A stretch of 52,633 nt of DNA from Actinomortierella ambigua (Eukaryota > Mortierellomycota > Mortierellomycetes > Mortierellales > Mortierellaceae), in contig JAAAJB010000153.1 of NCBI GenBank assembly GCA_016098155.1, positions 7,505 to 60,137 on the forward strand, in the 5' to 3' direction. Each line of letters begins with the position of its first letter. Within the stretch, counting starts at the first letter, position 1. The notes under the pieces are model-generated. The model did not search any database and had not been told where the DNA came from. It saw only the letters and a program-made list of their open reading frames with translations. Made by a program: the position numbers and the translations under genes. Shown here piece after piece: positions 33,832-43,869 of this stretch.

Positions 33832-36045
33832 ATGGGCATCCCAGTGGATCTTCCAAATAGCACTCGCTCCACGCGGACATCCCGACATGCAGTGAAGCCG
33901 TCAATTTGCTCGATAGTAGGAGGAGGAGGCGGAGTTCCGCGCGAGTATGGCATTCACGCTGCGGCCGACGAACATTCTTTGCGGTCAAACCACTATTATT
34001 TCGACACTCCATCATCGTCATCGTACCTGACATCACCACCATCATCATCGACCCATGGTAGTAGCAGTGGTATCAGCAACACCGCCGCGAGCAGGAGCAT
34101 ACGGCTGGGTAGCCTCCGGTCCGAGCTGACGGATGAGAGGTCACTATCGTCGTCGTCGTCGCCGTCATCGTCTCTGTCGACACTAGCGTACTCGCCTCCT
34201 CGACGGCCTCCACCGATTGTTGGACGTAGCCAATATGGGTGGGCGTACTCGTCAAATAGCCCGATCCTGTCATTGTATACGGAGCGGGAATCTGGGGCAA
34301 ACAATAATAGCAGCAACAGCAGCAATTCCGGCACGACCAATCAGCTCCATGTTCATTCTGATACAGGCAGTAATGGTAGCTCGGCCCCTTTTAGTAGCAG
34401 TAACACGAGGATGGGTGTGTCCGCAGCCGCTACCACTTCCACCAGCGGTGAGCAACAACGCCATCTGTATCCATCTTGGCGACTGGGATACGACCGAGCA
34501 GATACTGTTTCATCATCGAGTTCTCGTCAGCACCGTGGTGCAAGGGAAGGAGGTACAACGACAACAATAACACCATCATTGTCATCATCATCAGCAGCAG
34601 CAGCAGCAGCAACAGCAACAGGAGGAGGGTCATCGGCCCTGAACAACTTGAGAAGAATCACCCGAACGCCAGTCTTTATGTCAGGGTTCATTTCGCCATC
34701 TAGCCGTCAGTTGCGAGGCGCATCTTCAGGAGGGGCGACCCCTCATCGGCAACATGCGACCTCAGCGACAGTAGCGGAAGAAGGGGGAGGAGTGTATGGT
34801 CGGCGACAGTTTCCCAATGGCTACGTGGATGAAGGGTCGGGCGACGAGTATGAAGAAAGGGATGGCGAGGAGGGAGGCGAGGAGGACGGCCAGCAGATAC
34901 GGGAATTCATGCGAGAGAGCTCTCCAAGGGCAATGGGCGCCCCATATCGACGGCAATTGCACCTGCAGCAACAGCAACAACAACAACAGCAGCAGCAGCA
35001 ACTTTTTTACTCGGCTGCAGGGTCAATAGATGACGGTTCGATCCACTCACCAACGCGTCAATCTAGGCCTCGGTGGACATATGCGTTCCCCCAGGTGAAT
35101 TACCCACGTCTCTCCTTGCCTCCTCCACCCATGTCTTCGCCACCACCCATTCCCACGCACGGGACGTATCAAGTCCACCATGACAACACCCTCAACCACA
35201 GCAACAACAGCAACAACAACAGCAGTCTCACTTCCCCTATCTTTCTCCCTTCTTCGTCCGCGTCTGCATCGTCGTCTACTGCAGGACGCTCTGTGCCCCG
35301 ATCCACTCCATTGCGTATGGCCTCCTCGAGTGCAGCAGTAAGCACGACAATGCCGACCAATCGTTCTGAGCACGACCTTCACTTTCCTCCTTCTACACAG
35401 CAACCCGAGCTGCAGTCCGAGCAGCAGCAGCAGCAGGAGGAGGGCGAGGATAAGGAGGAGGAGGAGGAGCAACGTGGTACAAGTAGCACTGACCATCAGT
35501 CTCACCTATCTTTGACCACCACTGCGACGACGACCACTCTGCCGCATGTGCCAACCACCTCTGAGGAGGGGTCGTCGAGTCAACGTGGGCAGGGCGGATT
35601 GGGATTGGAGCATGGGAGTGGGCTGGGCGGTGCATATACTACATCAATGCGTCGGGACACCTTGACGCCATCGAATATCTCCATGACGACGGGCTCGAGT
35701 GGTCATAGCAACAGCAGTCGGGCGTACGGCCACAGCAACAGCAACAGCCACGGGCGGCGAGTATTTCACACGGCACGACGGAGTTTGGTGCACCCTCCGG
35801 GCTTGATCTACATCTACCCGGAAAACCACGCTCCGATCATCATGTCGGGGCGGCCGGTGCTGAATACGTCGTCGTCGTCGTCCTTGAGCGCAGGAGCAGG
35901 TGCTTCTATAGTGTCATCGTTACCATACTACGCTTCCAGTCCTTCGCTGGCAACAACCACATCGTCGTCGGCGGTGGCAACCACCACGACCACCACGACC
36001 ACTACTACTATAACCACTATACCTGAAGAGGAGCAAAGGGAATGA
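33832..36045 (+). CDS. Orphan Ser/Gln-rich low-complexity protein
   Basis: An uninterrupted 737-codon frame starts at an ATG preceded by a pyrimidine-rich leader. I recognise no domain. Composition is dominated by Ser, with Thr, Asn and Gln tracts, including a run of twelve Gln near residue 390, an acidic patch (DEYEERDGEEGGEEDG) and SSSS repeats. A slightly more complex segment near the end (HPPGLIYIYPENHAPIIMSG) may be the conserved core. There is no signal peptide or membrane segment. Such proteins can be disordered regulators, but function cannot be inferred. The length of the open frame and its sense-strand codon pattern argue for a gene, while trinucleotide-repeat DNA can keep frames open by chance; hence moderate confidence. 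Confidence 0.55.
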   Translation: MGIPVDLPNSTRSTRTSRHAVKPSICSIVGGGGGVPREYGIHAAADEHSLRSNHYYFDTPSSSSYLTSPPSSSTHGSSSGISNTAASRSIRLGSLRSELTDERSLSSSSSPSSSLSTLAYSPPRRPPPIVGRSQYGWAYSSNSPILSLYTERESGANNNSSNSSNSGTTNQLHVHSDTGSNGSSAPFSSSNTRMGVSAAATTSTSGEQQRHLYPSWRLGYDRADTVSSSSSRQHRGAREGGTTTTITPSLSSSSAAAAAATATGGGSSALNNLRRITRTPVFMSGFISPSSRQLRGASSGGATPHRQHATSATVAEEGGGVYGRRQFPNGYVDEGSGDEYEERDGEEGGEEDGQQIREFMRESSPRAMGAPYRRQLHLQQQQQQQQQQQQLFYSAAGSIDDGSIHSPTRQSRPRWTYAFPQVNYPRLSLPPPPMSSPPPIPTHGTYQVHHDNTLNHSNNSNNNSSLTSPIFLPSSSASASSSTAGRSVPRSTPLRMASSSAAVSTTMPTNRSEHDLHFPPSTQQPELQSEQQQQQEEGEDKEEEEEQRGTSSTDHQSHLSLTTTATTTTLPHVPTTSEEGSSSQRGQGGLGLEHGSGLGGAYTTSMRRDTLTPSNISMTTGSSGHSNSSRAYGHSNSNSHGRRVFHTARRSLVHPPGLIYIYPENHAPIIMSGRPVLNTSSSSSLSAGAGASIVSSLPYYASSPSLATTTSSSAVATTTTTTTTTTITTIPEEEQRE

Positions 36046-39000
36046 AGACTTTTTTTTTTCTTCTTTGGACTTTCTTGATGGTCTGTTTCTCTCTCTCACT
36101 CTCTGGTTTACTTTGTTGGTTTGTCCTGCATAAAAAAAATTAGCTAAAAAAAAAAGGGCAATTGAACAACAACATGCACACTCTACACGCTTTTTTTTTC
36201 TCTTTGATCCCAAGGGGTGCATTGCACCTATCCACCCCCTCCTCCCTCCTCTCCCGCATCTTTCTCCACTCCCCTCCCCCCCTTTGTTGCCCTACACAAA
36301 ATGAGGGAAGATAAAATTCCGTTCGTTCCACCCTTGTTTTTTTTCCGAATGGATTTGCTTCTTCAGGCACACACACATATACACATGCACACATACACAC
36401 AGGCCCACCACACAAATGAATGCGCAAATCACAACAGACAAAAAAAGAAAATGCCTCGTTTTTTCTTTATGGAGAAACAAGGGTCCATTCCCGAGGGGGA
36501 TAGAAGGAAAGCGGGAGAAAGAGTAGGAGAGCGAGAGGGAGGGAGTTGGGGGGGGGGAGGAGGAGGAGGAAGGAGAGAAGGGTGGCTTCTTCGGCTGCTC
36601 GATGCTTACTTTGCTTTTGCTTGCAACGTGACAAGCTAATTTTTTTATGTGGGGAGTCTACATCTCGACCCAAAAAAAAAAAAAAAGACTAACAACGTCT
36701 GGAAGATGATGATGTCTTTCTCCGAGGTTGACGGCGATGATAGCAATCGGCGTCATCCTCCTCTGGCTGCGACCCCCCCCCCCCCCCCCCAAAAAAAAAT
36801 AAGTAGATTACACACGCGGAGGATTACGGTAGCGGCCGAACTCTACTTACCTCACTACCTTGTGGACCACCGTGCCCTAATTGGGAAGGAACACGCAATG
36901 ATCACCTGGACCCGGGTGTTTTTTACTCTTCTTCTTCTTGTGTATCCCTTTGTCCACCTCACGCGACCAGTACAAAGGGTGAACATTGTAAGAGCTTACT
37001 CTAGGATGCCCCCCCCTTCACTCTTCCTCTTTCCTCCCCTTAGAACAAGGAGAAAATCCTTGGGGGAAGGACGGGGGGGGGGAGGTTAGGAAGGTAAGAA
37101 GGTTCGCTATTTTACCTTCCATCCCCCCACATGGTTAGACAGACAGACGGAAGAAGATACATCTAGGCATGTATTCTCTCAAAGATACACCATGCTCGTC
37201 TCTCTTTCGGCAGACGTATTTGGAGGTGGTGAGAGGGATAGGGAGAGGGGGGAGGGGAGGGGCAGAGCGTGGTGGAGGAAGGGGGGGGGGCCCAGTAAGG
37301 ATTTTCATGTAAACAAAAAAGCTTTTCTTGATATATACAAAGTAGTAGGGTACACAAACAGCTGCGAACACTGCTAGAACTAGCACAAGAGATACTCCAA
37401 GAAATGCAATGTGGGCGCGTGAAACAAAGATCCCAATGGAGAGATTTGAACAATGCAAAAAAAGGCCTGAACCCCACACTTTTCTATCCGAAAAGGCAAA
37501 ATAAAAAGGCAACAAAAAAATTGAATGCATGCATGCATGCAATTGTTCGTTTAGTTCTTCATTGGTTTATTGGATGTTTTTGGACTTTTTTTTTTTTTGT
37601 GTATGTGTGCTGTGCAAAGGTATTAAGGAATGTTGAATGCTGCTAGGAAGGGAGGGAGGGAGGTAAGATGAAGGGGAGAAAACAACTATAGTACAGAATG
37701 GATTATGAAGGAGAAGGGAGGGGGTATATGGATGTGAATGCAAAAAGAATATGAAAAAAAAGTGTAGAATCGAAACAGGGTAGGTATGATACGTAGGAAA
37801 CCAAAAACCAAAAAAAAACAAGCTTGAGAGCCAGGATGCAGCCGTGAAAAAAAAAGCCGCGTGCTGCTCAACACAATGCAACTCTTGTATCTGTCCTTGT
37901 ACTCAAATGGAGTATGGGAGAAAAGAAGAAAAGAAAAGAGAGAGTTCCAAGTCCTTCTTAGACTTAAAAGAGTCTCGATTTCTTTTTTGTTTTTTCCCAT
38001 CAACATTGGACTCTTGTGGTTGTTTGTGTTGCCAATAGGCGCCGCGTTGTCGATGGGAAAGTCGCATGTGAGCCTCTCCGTGCCTTCCATACAAGGGAAT
38101 GAAGTTCCCTCTCTGTTGTTGTTGTTATTGGCCACCAGGTATGTTTGGCGTGAGGTATCGGTAGTAGGGAAAAACCCTTCGAGGTTTCGAGCGAGAGAGA
38201 GAGAGAGCAGCTCTTGCCTTGTCGGACAAGGTTGGGGTTTGTTGTGCACGCCACGCCTCTCCCATCATGCTGCTGAAGAAAAGGAAAAGGAGGAAGCTGG
38301 TACGCCTTGCATGGTACCAAATTGCTGCAGGGCGAGCCAACAACAACAACAACAAAAACAACAGCAGCAACAAAATAATAGCCAGCGGAGTAGACGAGTT
38401 GATGCGCGGTTTGTTGACTGCTGTGTGAGGAGGGGAGGTGTGTGGGTGTGTGTTTGTCGCGGTGGTGAACGAGTCCTGTTTGAACCAGCCTCCTTTTGCT
38501 GCGGGTGTTGTTGCTCTCGGACTCGACCTCCTTTGCGTTCCTGGCTCCTTGCTCTTCAGCTTCACAATATTGGCTCGACCAAATAATAGTAATAAAAAAC
38601 AAAAAGAGTCTCTGGAGAGAGGATTGTGCTTCCTTCCTTGCCCCGTGCCGCGACGAGAATAACACAGAGGCTATTTTTGATGACGCCCTCCTCGGTCGGA
38701 TCCACCTGGAAGAATTTCACTGGCCGCCTTGCAAAGACCCAGGTCCACGGCTGGAAAATCCAGCCTAGGGCTGGTTTTGGATCCTCTCAGTTCCACCTTA
38801 AAAAGCTGGACAGGGGAATCGCTGGGTTCCACAAGGCAGTGACGATGACGGCCGGAAGGTGGCTTGTCTCGGTTGGGACGAGCAGCCACAGAGAACACAA
38901 GAGATGGAGACGGAGAAGGAAAAAGAGGGCTGGGAAGGTCTTGTAGCCAATTAAGATGAAACGGAGGACACGCCAGGGTGCGACAAAGAGGAGGACTGGG

Positions 39001-39855
39001 TGGACAGAAGCGGCTGTGGAACTGAGGAGTGCCCCCACGACGTCAGCCCTGTGCACCCTGTCCACATTCTCGGAGAGAGGAGTTGTTGTTGTTGTTGTTT
39101 TGGTTCTTTAGAAGGACTCGTTCGCGGTCAGATAGTCGGAGGACTTTGTGGACAGAAAAGAGACCGTGGAACACGTGGAAGACCAAGAGCCGACCAGGAC
39201 ATCGTTCAGTGGGTGGTAGTCGTCCTCATCCTGCGGTAGCGTTGTAGTGCTCAAGGACGTCTTGACTGTGACCATGCCGAAAATCATAATGCAATCAGCC
39301 ATCGATAAAAAGAAAGGTGCGATGGGGCGGCAGAAACAAAAGAGATGGTATTAGCAGGTGGGTAAACAAAAAAAAAAACATACACGAGAAAAAAAATCGG
39401 ATGCTGCATCCGCCAAGCGAGGTGTATGTGTGTATGTATGTTTGGCTCCCTCTTCCTCCCTCTGGATCATTCAAATGGTGCAGGTTGCACGTTGTGAACC
39501 CAAACAATCAAAGTCATGCACACCTTGTAGGAAACCCTCCTTCCTCCCCAGCAGCCATGTTCGTGACATTCACAAGATTATGATGACCATAACACAAAAA
39601 GATTGGCACTGACTGGGCCGTTGGGGAAGGGGTCTCGTCTCCCCACTCCAAAAAAAAAAAAAAGGTCATCCGACGCCATCATCTCTGTTATTCAACTTGA
39701 CACCAGAGAGAGCGTTGTTGTCTTGACCCTTCACCATATGCCCCCACCCCCGCACACACGCACACACGCAATTCCTACTACCCCCAACAGGGTGGACGCG
39801 ATAATGGTGTATCAGGTACAGAGAGATGATAGGGGGACACAAAGACGAACAGAGG
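36046..39855. other. Long low-complexity intergenic region
   Basis: About 3.8 kb with no recognisable gene. It contains poly(A) and poly(T) runs, CA-type and TGCA repeats (about 37524-37541), G-rich purine tracts near 36540 and 37250, and the C18-A9 homopolymer junction. Bases about 38690-38870 are less repetitive and contain a 6-bp-stem inverted repeat (GGCTGG / CCAGCC near 38753). A 64-codon minus-strand frame at 39108-39302 has gene-like codon usage but no recognisable product. Confidence 0.5.
36773..36799. repeat. C18-A9 homopolymer junction
   Basis: Eighteen consecutive C followed directly by nine A on the plus strand. This is the longest G/C homopolymer in the window and may be length-variable or an assembly artefact. 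Confidence 0.9.
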
Positions 39856-41293
39856 TCAGGGGAGAGAGTGGGGAAGCAAGCTGAGCAAAGGTGACCCAGC
39901 TTGATGCAAATGAAAAAGGTGGGGAAGTAGAGAGCGTCTTTCTGCCAGAAAAGGCAGTGAAGGTGCATGCATGGATAGGGGGAGGCGAACAAAGGGGGAA
40001 CAAGAGATAGACAGAGAGACAGAGAAGGTGGGAAGGAAGGAAGGAAGGAAGCTTTTTGAGGGGTGCAAACAACAATCCCTTACCAATGCGGAATGGATCC
40101 TTGCGACGAGGGAGGTAGCCGCGCGGCTTGAGAGGCGAGACTAGCTTGCGAGAACGAATCATTCGCAACTCGGCCGCCATCATGCGCAAGTAGTCCGTGT
40201 TGGACCGGGTCTCGCGTGTGGCCAGATGGCGAGGTAACGGGAGAGGCTCTTCTGTTTGTTGTTCCTTATCAACAGAGACACGCGGTTGGCGTGGTGGTGT
40301 TGCGGTGGTGGTGGTGGTGGTTGTAGCACGCGGAGGAGTAGATGGAGATACACATGGCATCGTAGCATTCTCAGCCGATGCAGAACTGAGATTGTTACTG
40401 CTTCGCCTGGCAAGTGATGCCGGGCATGGTTGCAGAGGAGGTCTGGGTCGCTCCACTGCGGGTGTCTCATGATAGGTAAAGGTCTTCAAGGGGATGGTGT
40501 CCGTCCGAAGGGGCTTGAGACGGTCGATGGCTGCGACCGACAAGGGATACGACGCCCCCTGCTGGTGGTGTGTGTGATGTGAGGTGGCGAGATTGGGCAA
40601 TGAGAGCAGTGCATCCGAAAAGGAGACAGTGGCCATGGTCGATGCACCAGCTGGCGAAGGGTTGGTAAGGCTTGGAGGCTGAAACGTCTTCTTACCCGAC
40701 GAGTTATCGCCGTCCGCACTGCCGGCGAGGATGGACCACGAAAACGACTTTGTCGTGGCAAGATATTGAGCCTTGAGGTTGGCCCAAAAGCCCAGACGAG
40801 TCGAGGTCGAGTGATCGGCATTCTCTGCGACGAGTGATGATCGTGCGAGGACCGATGGGGCGTTGCTCTCCTCCTTCTCGTTCAGGGTGCTGAGGGAGGT
40901 GAGGGAGGCGGTGTTTGTGGTAGTGGGCATAAGCTCCATCGACGAGCGTGATTGACGGGAGGCAGTCAACGAAGGCCTAGTACCGCGCGCCGTGCTGTTC
41001 TTTGTACCCAACGAAGTAGCTCTGGAACGCTTCTTTCGTGGGGGGATGAAGCCATAGGGCTGCGGGGCATTGGCAGTGAACTGGGAAATGAGTTCCTTGT
41101 AGTTGGCGGAACGAGTGTTGGAGAGTGGTAGCGGCAAGCAGGAAGGATTGCCGGGGGCCATGGAGCAAGCTGCTACTGTTGTTGAAGTTGTGGAGGAGGA
41201 TAAGGACGAGAAAGAAGGAGAGGAGGTGAGAGTGTCGGTAGAGGAAGGCTGGTGTAAGCACAGGGCAGGAGAGGGACGTATGAGGGAAAGCAT
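39856..41293 (-). CDS. Fungal protein of unknown function with conserved basic C-terminal motif
   Basis: The main exon is 40084-41293 on the minus strand, ending at a GTAAGG donor. A short last exon 39856-39941 joins in phase and adds 28 codons, but that acceptor choice is uncertain. Residues near an internal MAPGNPS have a compact block (SANYKELISQFTAN, then YGFIPPRKKRSRA). The middle is Ser/Thr-rich and disordered. Near the end is a dense conserved-looking motif, NTDYLRMMAAELRMIRSRK followed by SPLKPRGYLPRRKDPF, which resembles the C-terminus of a widespread uncharacterised fungal protein family (recollection, not checked). The start could be the ATG at 41293 or the internal one at 41161. 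There is no catalytic motif or membrane segment. The basic clusters suggest nucleic-acid or nuclear association, which is only a guess. Confidence 0.65.
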
Positions 41294-41749
41294 GGATGGG
41301 AAGACAAAAAAGAAATTTGAATGTAGAATGAGGAGAGAGAGAGAGAATGAAGAAAAGAGTTTGGAGAGCTGAGTAGGACGGTTTCTTAACGGGTGATGGG
41401 AGGGAGGGATATGAACACGATACATTGCGATAAAAATAAGCCATTTTATCCAATTCAATCGAAATGATTATCTCTTGTGGATGCACACTCTCCGTTCTCG
41501 AATCAGACACACACATGCGTGTTGTGGCAGGTACTTTCGTGGTACACAAAGACAGGGTACTCTTCCTTATGCTCTCTTTTGTTCTCCTCCCTCCATCTCT
41601 TTGCTCGCGTCCTTCACTCGTTCTCACAAGGCGCCCCACTGCTTCCTCCTGCTCCTACTTTCCCACCAACAGAGCGCCAAGGTGTTTTTTGTTGTTGTTC
41701 ATGGGAAAGTACATAAAGCATGTGTGGAAAGAGCCAGATGGTCATTTCT

Positions 41750-42043
41750 TCATTGAATTGGGTAAGTCAGTGAGTGTAGTCTACCCATCCCTCGCACCCA
41801 CTGCCCCGCACTCGATACTCCTGCAACATTTTGTCCTGCACGTACACCTGATCCACTCTAATTGAACAAGCAACGCACACACACACATGAGAAATAGAGA
41901 GGATTTTCGGTTCCCCCGTACCTGCGTCTTGCTGGCCGAAAGGGGGAAATCCAGCGAGACGGAATATGAATTGCCGTCGAGCTCATCGGTCGGCCTCTTT
42001 TTCTTCCCGCGCTGATCCCACCTCACCACCCACTTCTGGAAAC
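41750..42043 (-). other. Possible exon pair, minus strand, unknown protein
   Basis: Minus-strand DNA from an acceptor near 42044 reads KWVVRWDQRGKKKRPTDEL and continues to SLDFPLSASKTQ, ending at a GTACGG donor near 41923. A second open piece begins after an ATTAG acceptor near 41855; two frames are plausible there (one begins SGSGVRAG, the other contains VYVQDKMLQEY). The opposite strand also has a start-like MGKYIKHVWKEPDG at 41701. I cannot decide the structure or product. Confidence 0.25.
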
Positions 42044-42367
42044 AAGTTGCCAGTATGGGCAGTCGACGTAGTGGTTAGCTCTCTGTATGTGGAGTCCATG
42101 TTCATGCTCAGCTCCGCTCAGCTGCTCGGTCCTTGTCGCCTCCGATCAATCAGTGTTGAGCGTAAAATGAAAAAAAAACCCTCTCTATTGTCGGGATATA
42201 TGGTCCAGTCCATGCAGTCAACTGCTTCAGGCGGCGGCCGGCCGTTTTTTTTTTTTTTTTTTTTTCAGAAAGTGCCCTGACTGACTGCTGAGTGTAAGAG
42301 AGAGAGACACACTCCTTGATGACAAACGTAGCCAGTGATAGACAAAGGCTTTCTCTCCCCTTGCTGG

Positions 42368-42710
42368 TCATAGGCAGCAGATCATCACAAGAGATGAGGC
42401 GTCTCTCGACGTTCTATCCCGGGACAAGATCAAGGTAGCGATATAATTCTCTAGCAACTCTTTCCACCGAGATTGTTCTTTTGATGTGCCACGCGAGAGG
42501 TAGTTTGGAGTGGCAAACCTTAGAATGACCCTTGGCGAAGGTGTAGTTTTGTGGGAACTTTTCCTTGCAAACTTCAGGTACAGGGTGTGAATAAGGTTCT
42601 CTATCTCATCTGCCCAGTCTGTTGGAATGGAGCGTGACCAGCCAGGTGGACAATGAAGAGCCCCGCCCTGGCTAACATCTTGGAGGATGGTCAACTCGTG
42701 TGGACCATCA
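42368..42710 (-). other. Possible exon or gene fragment, minus strand
   Basis: A frame of about 110 codons runs from an acceptor-like CAG near 42712 to a TGA at 42368. Its composition is unlike the surrounding low-complexity DNA: DGPHELTILQDV, PPGWSRSIPTDWADEIENL and SRWKELLENYIATLI are typical of a folded protein. There is no start codon at the left edge, and I do not recognise the family. It could be an internal or last exon of an unannotated gene, or a relic. Confidence 0.35.
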
Positions 42711-43351
42711 ACTGTCTACTCAACGGACTAGCTGGGGGATAACCAATGGTCGTCTGCTCTGACAGGACCAGAGGAAATGGAATCGAGTGACCAACAAGGG
42801 GGGGGGTTCTATTTGACAGGAAGAACAAAAGATCGACATTTGACGACGGAGGAATTGTAAGGGAGGACAAGGGGGAGGAGAGGAGGGAGGGAGGAAGGGA
42901 GGGAGGGGGTTTGGAGAAGTAAAGGTGTCCTTCCCCCCTCCCCTTCGTTCTCCTTTTCCTACTATCCACATGTTACTTGGGCGAGCAGATAAGCTACACC
43001 TCGTCTCTCCCTGTCTTCCTCTGCTTCCTCAATGTTTCGCACGCACACACACATTATTGGATGAATGTACAAACACCCTGTCTGTCTGTTGCTTCCAAGA
43101 CCGTATCAATCTAATAGGACGAGAACGGAAGGAATCATGCACGAGCACGAGCTTGTGTCGATTTTCGCGTACAACCGGAACAGCAGGACTTTCTCCTATC
43201 GCGCCGCCGCCAGAAGCACACCATGATTATCGTGTGTGTGCGCGGCAACGAGTGAATCAAGTTTAGACTACACTGACGGTGTCCAGGCACTCTAAAGCCT
43301 AGCAGGGCTCAAACATGTCACACATCAACCCCCCCCCTCTGAATAAGTTTC

Positions 43352-43354
<3 letters not shown>

Positions 43355-43391
<37 letters not shown>
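43355..43391. repeat. (CT)18 microsatellite
   Basis: An uninterrupted CT array, the longest dinucleotide repeat in the window, about 480 bp beyond the Myb-like gene stop. Confidence 0.92.
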
Positions 43392-43394
<3 letters not shown>

Positions 43395-43869
43395 GGAACA
43401 TCACTGATAAAGAGCATTTGCCACCAACGATTTATCTTATCCTCCTATTCTGATACCCTGTATGGAGTCATTGCTGCATCGATAGCATCTCCAACTGTAA
43501 TAGGTCACACAGACCCTTTCTTGGACGAGTAGGGAGGAGAGGTAGTGGTGGGGGAGGCTGGCATTCTGGAAGAGCTTAGCGAGGCATCGAGGACCAATGG
43601 CTTGTCTTCATAATCCTTCGTCACCTGACTCGTGTGCATAGTCTTTTGGTTTTGTGTTCCCCCCCCCTCTCATCCTCAAACGAACAACAATAAGGATTGG
43701 TTCAACTCAACCAAAGTTGACTTTACCCAAGCGAGGCCTCGTGATCTGCTTGCTTTCAGCTCTAAAAGTCTCACCTACAAATCCATACACTTTGGATCAA
43801 CCACATCGCTACCACAACGATTTGTACAGGCAAACGATAGGTCGTCTGATAGGTCCATCGAATTTTATT

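Larger units (their letters stand above)
41294..43869. other. Poorly resolved region with coding-like minus-strand pieces
   Basis: About 2.6 kb with no confident gene. Minus-strand fragments with gene-like codon usage are listed separately (41750-42043 and 42368-42710). A poly(T) run lies at 42245-42264 and a CT array at 43355-43391. The right-hand 500 bp probably contain the 3' flank of the Myb-like gene. Confidence 0.45.

Noticed and set aside
34762..35505. Antisense poly-Leu frames inside the orphan Ser/Gln-rich gene
   Set aside because: They are generated by CAG/CAA repeats read on the other strand.
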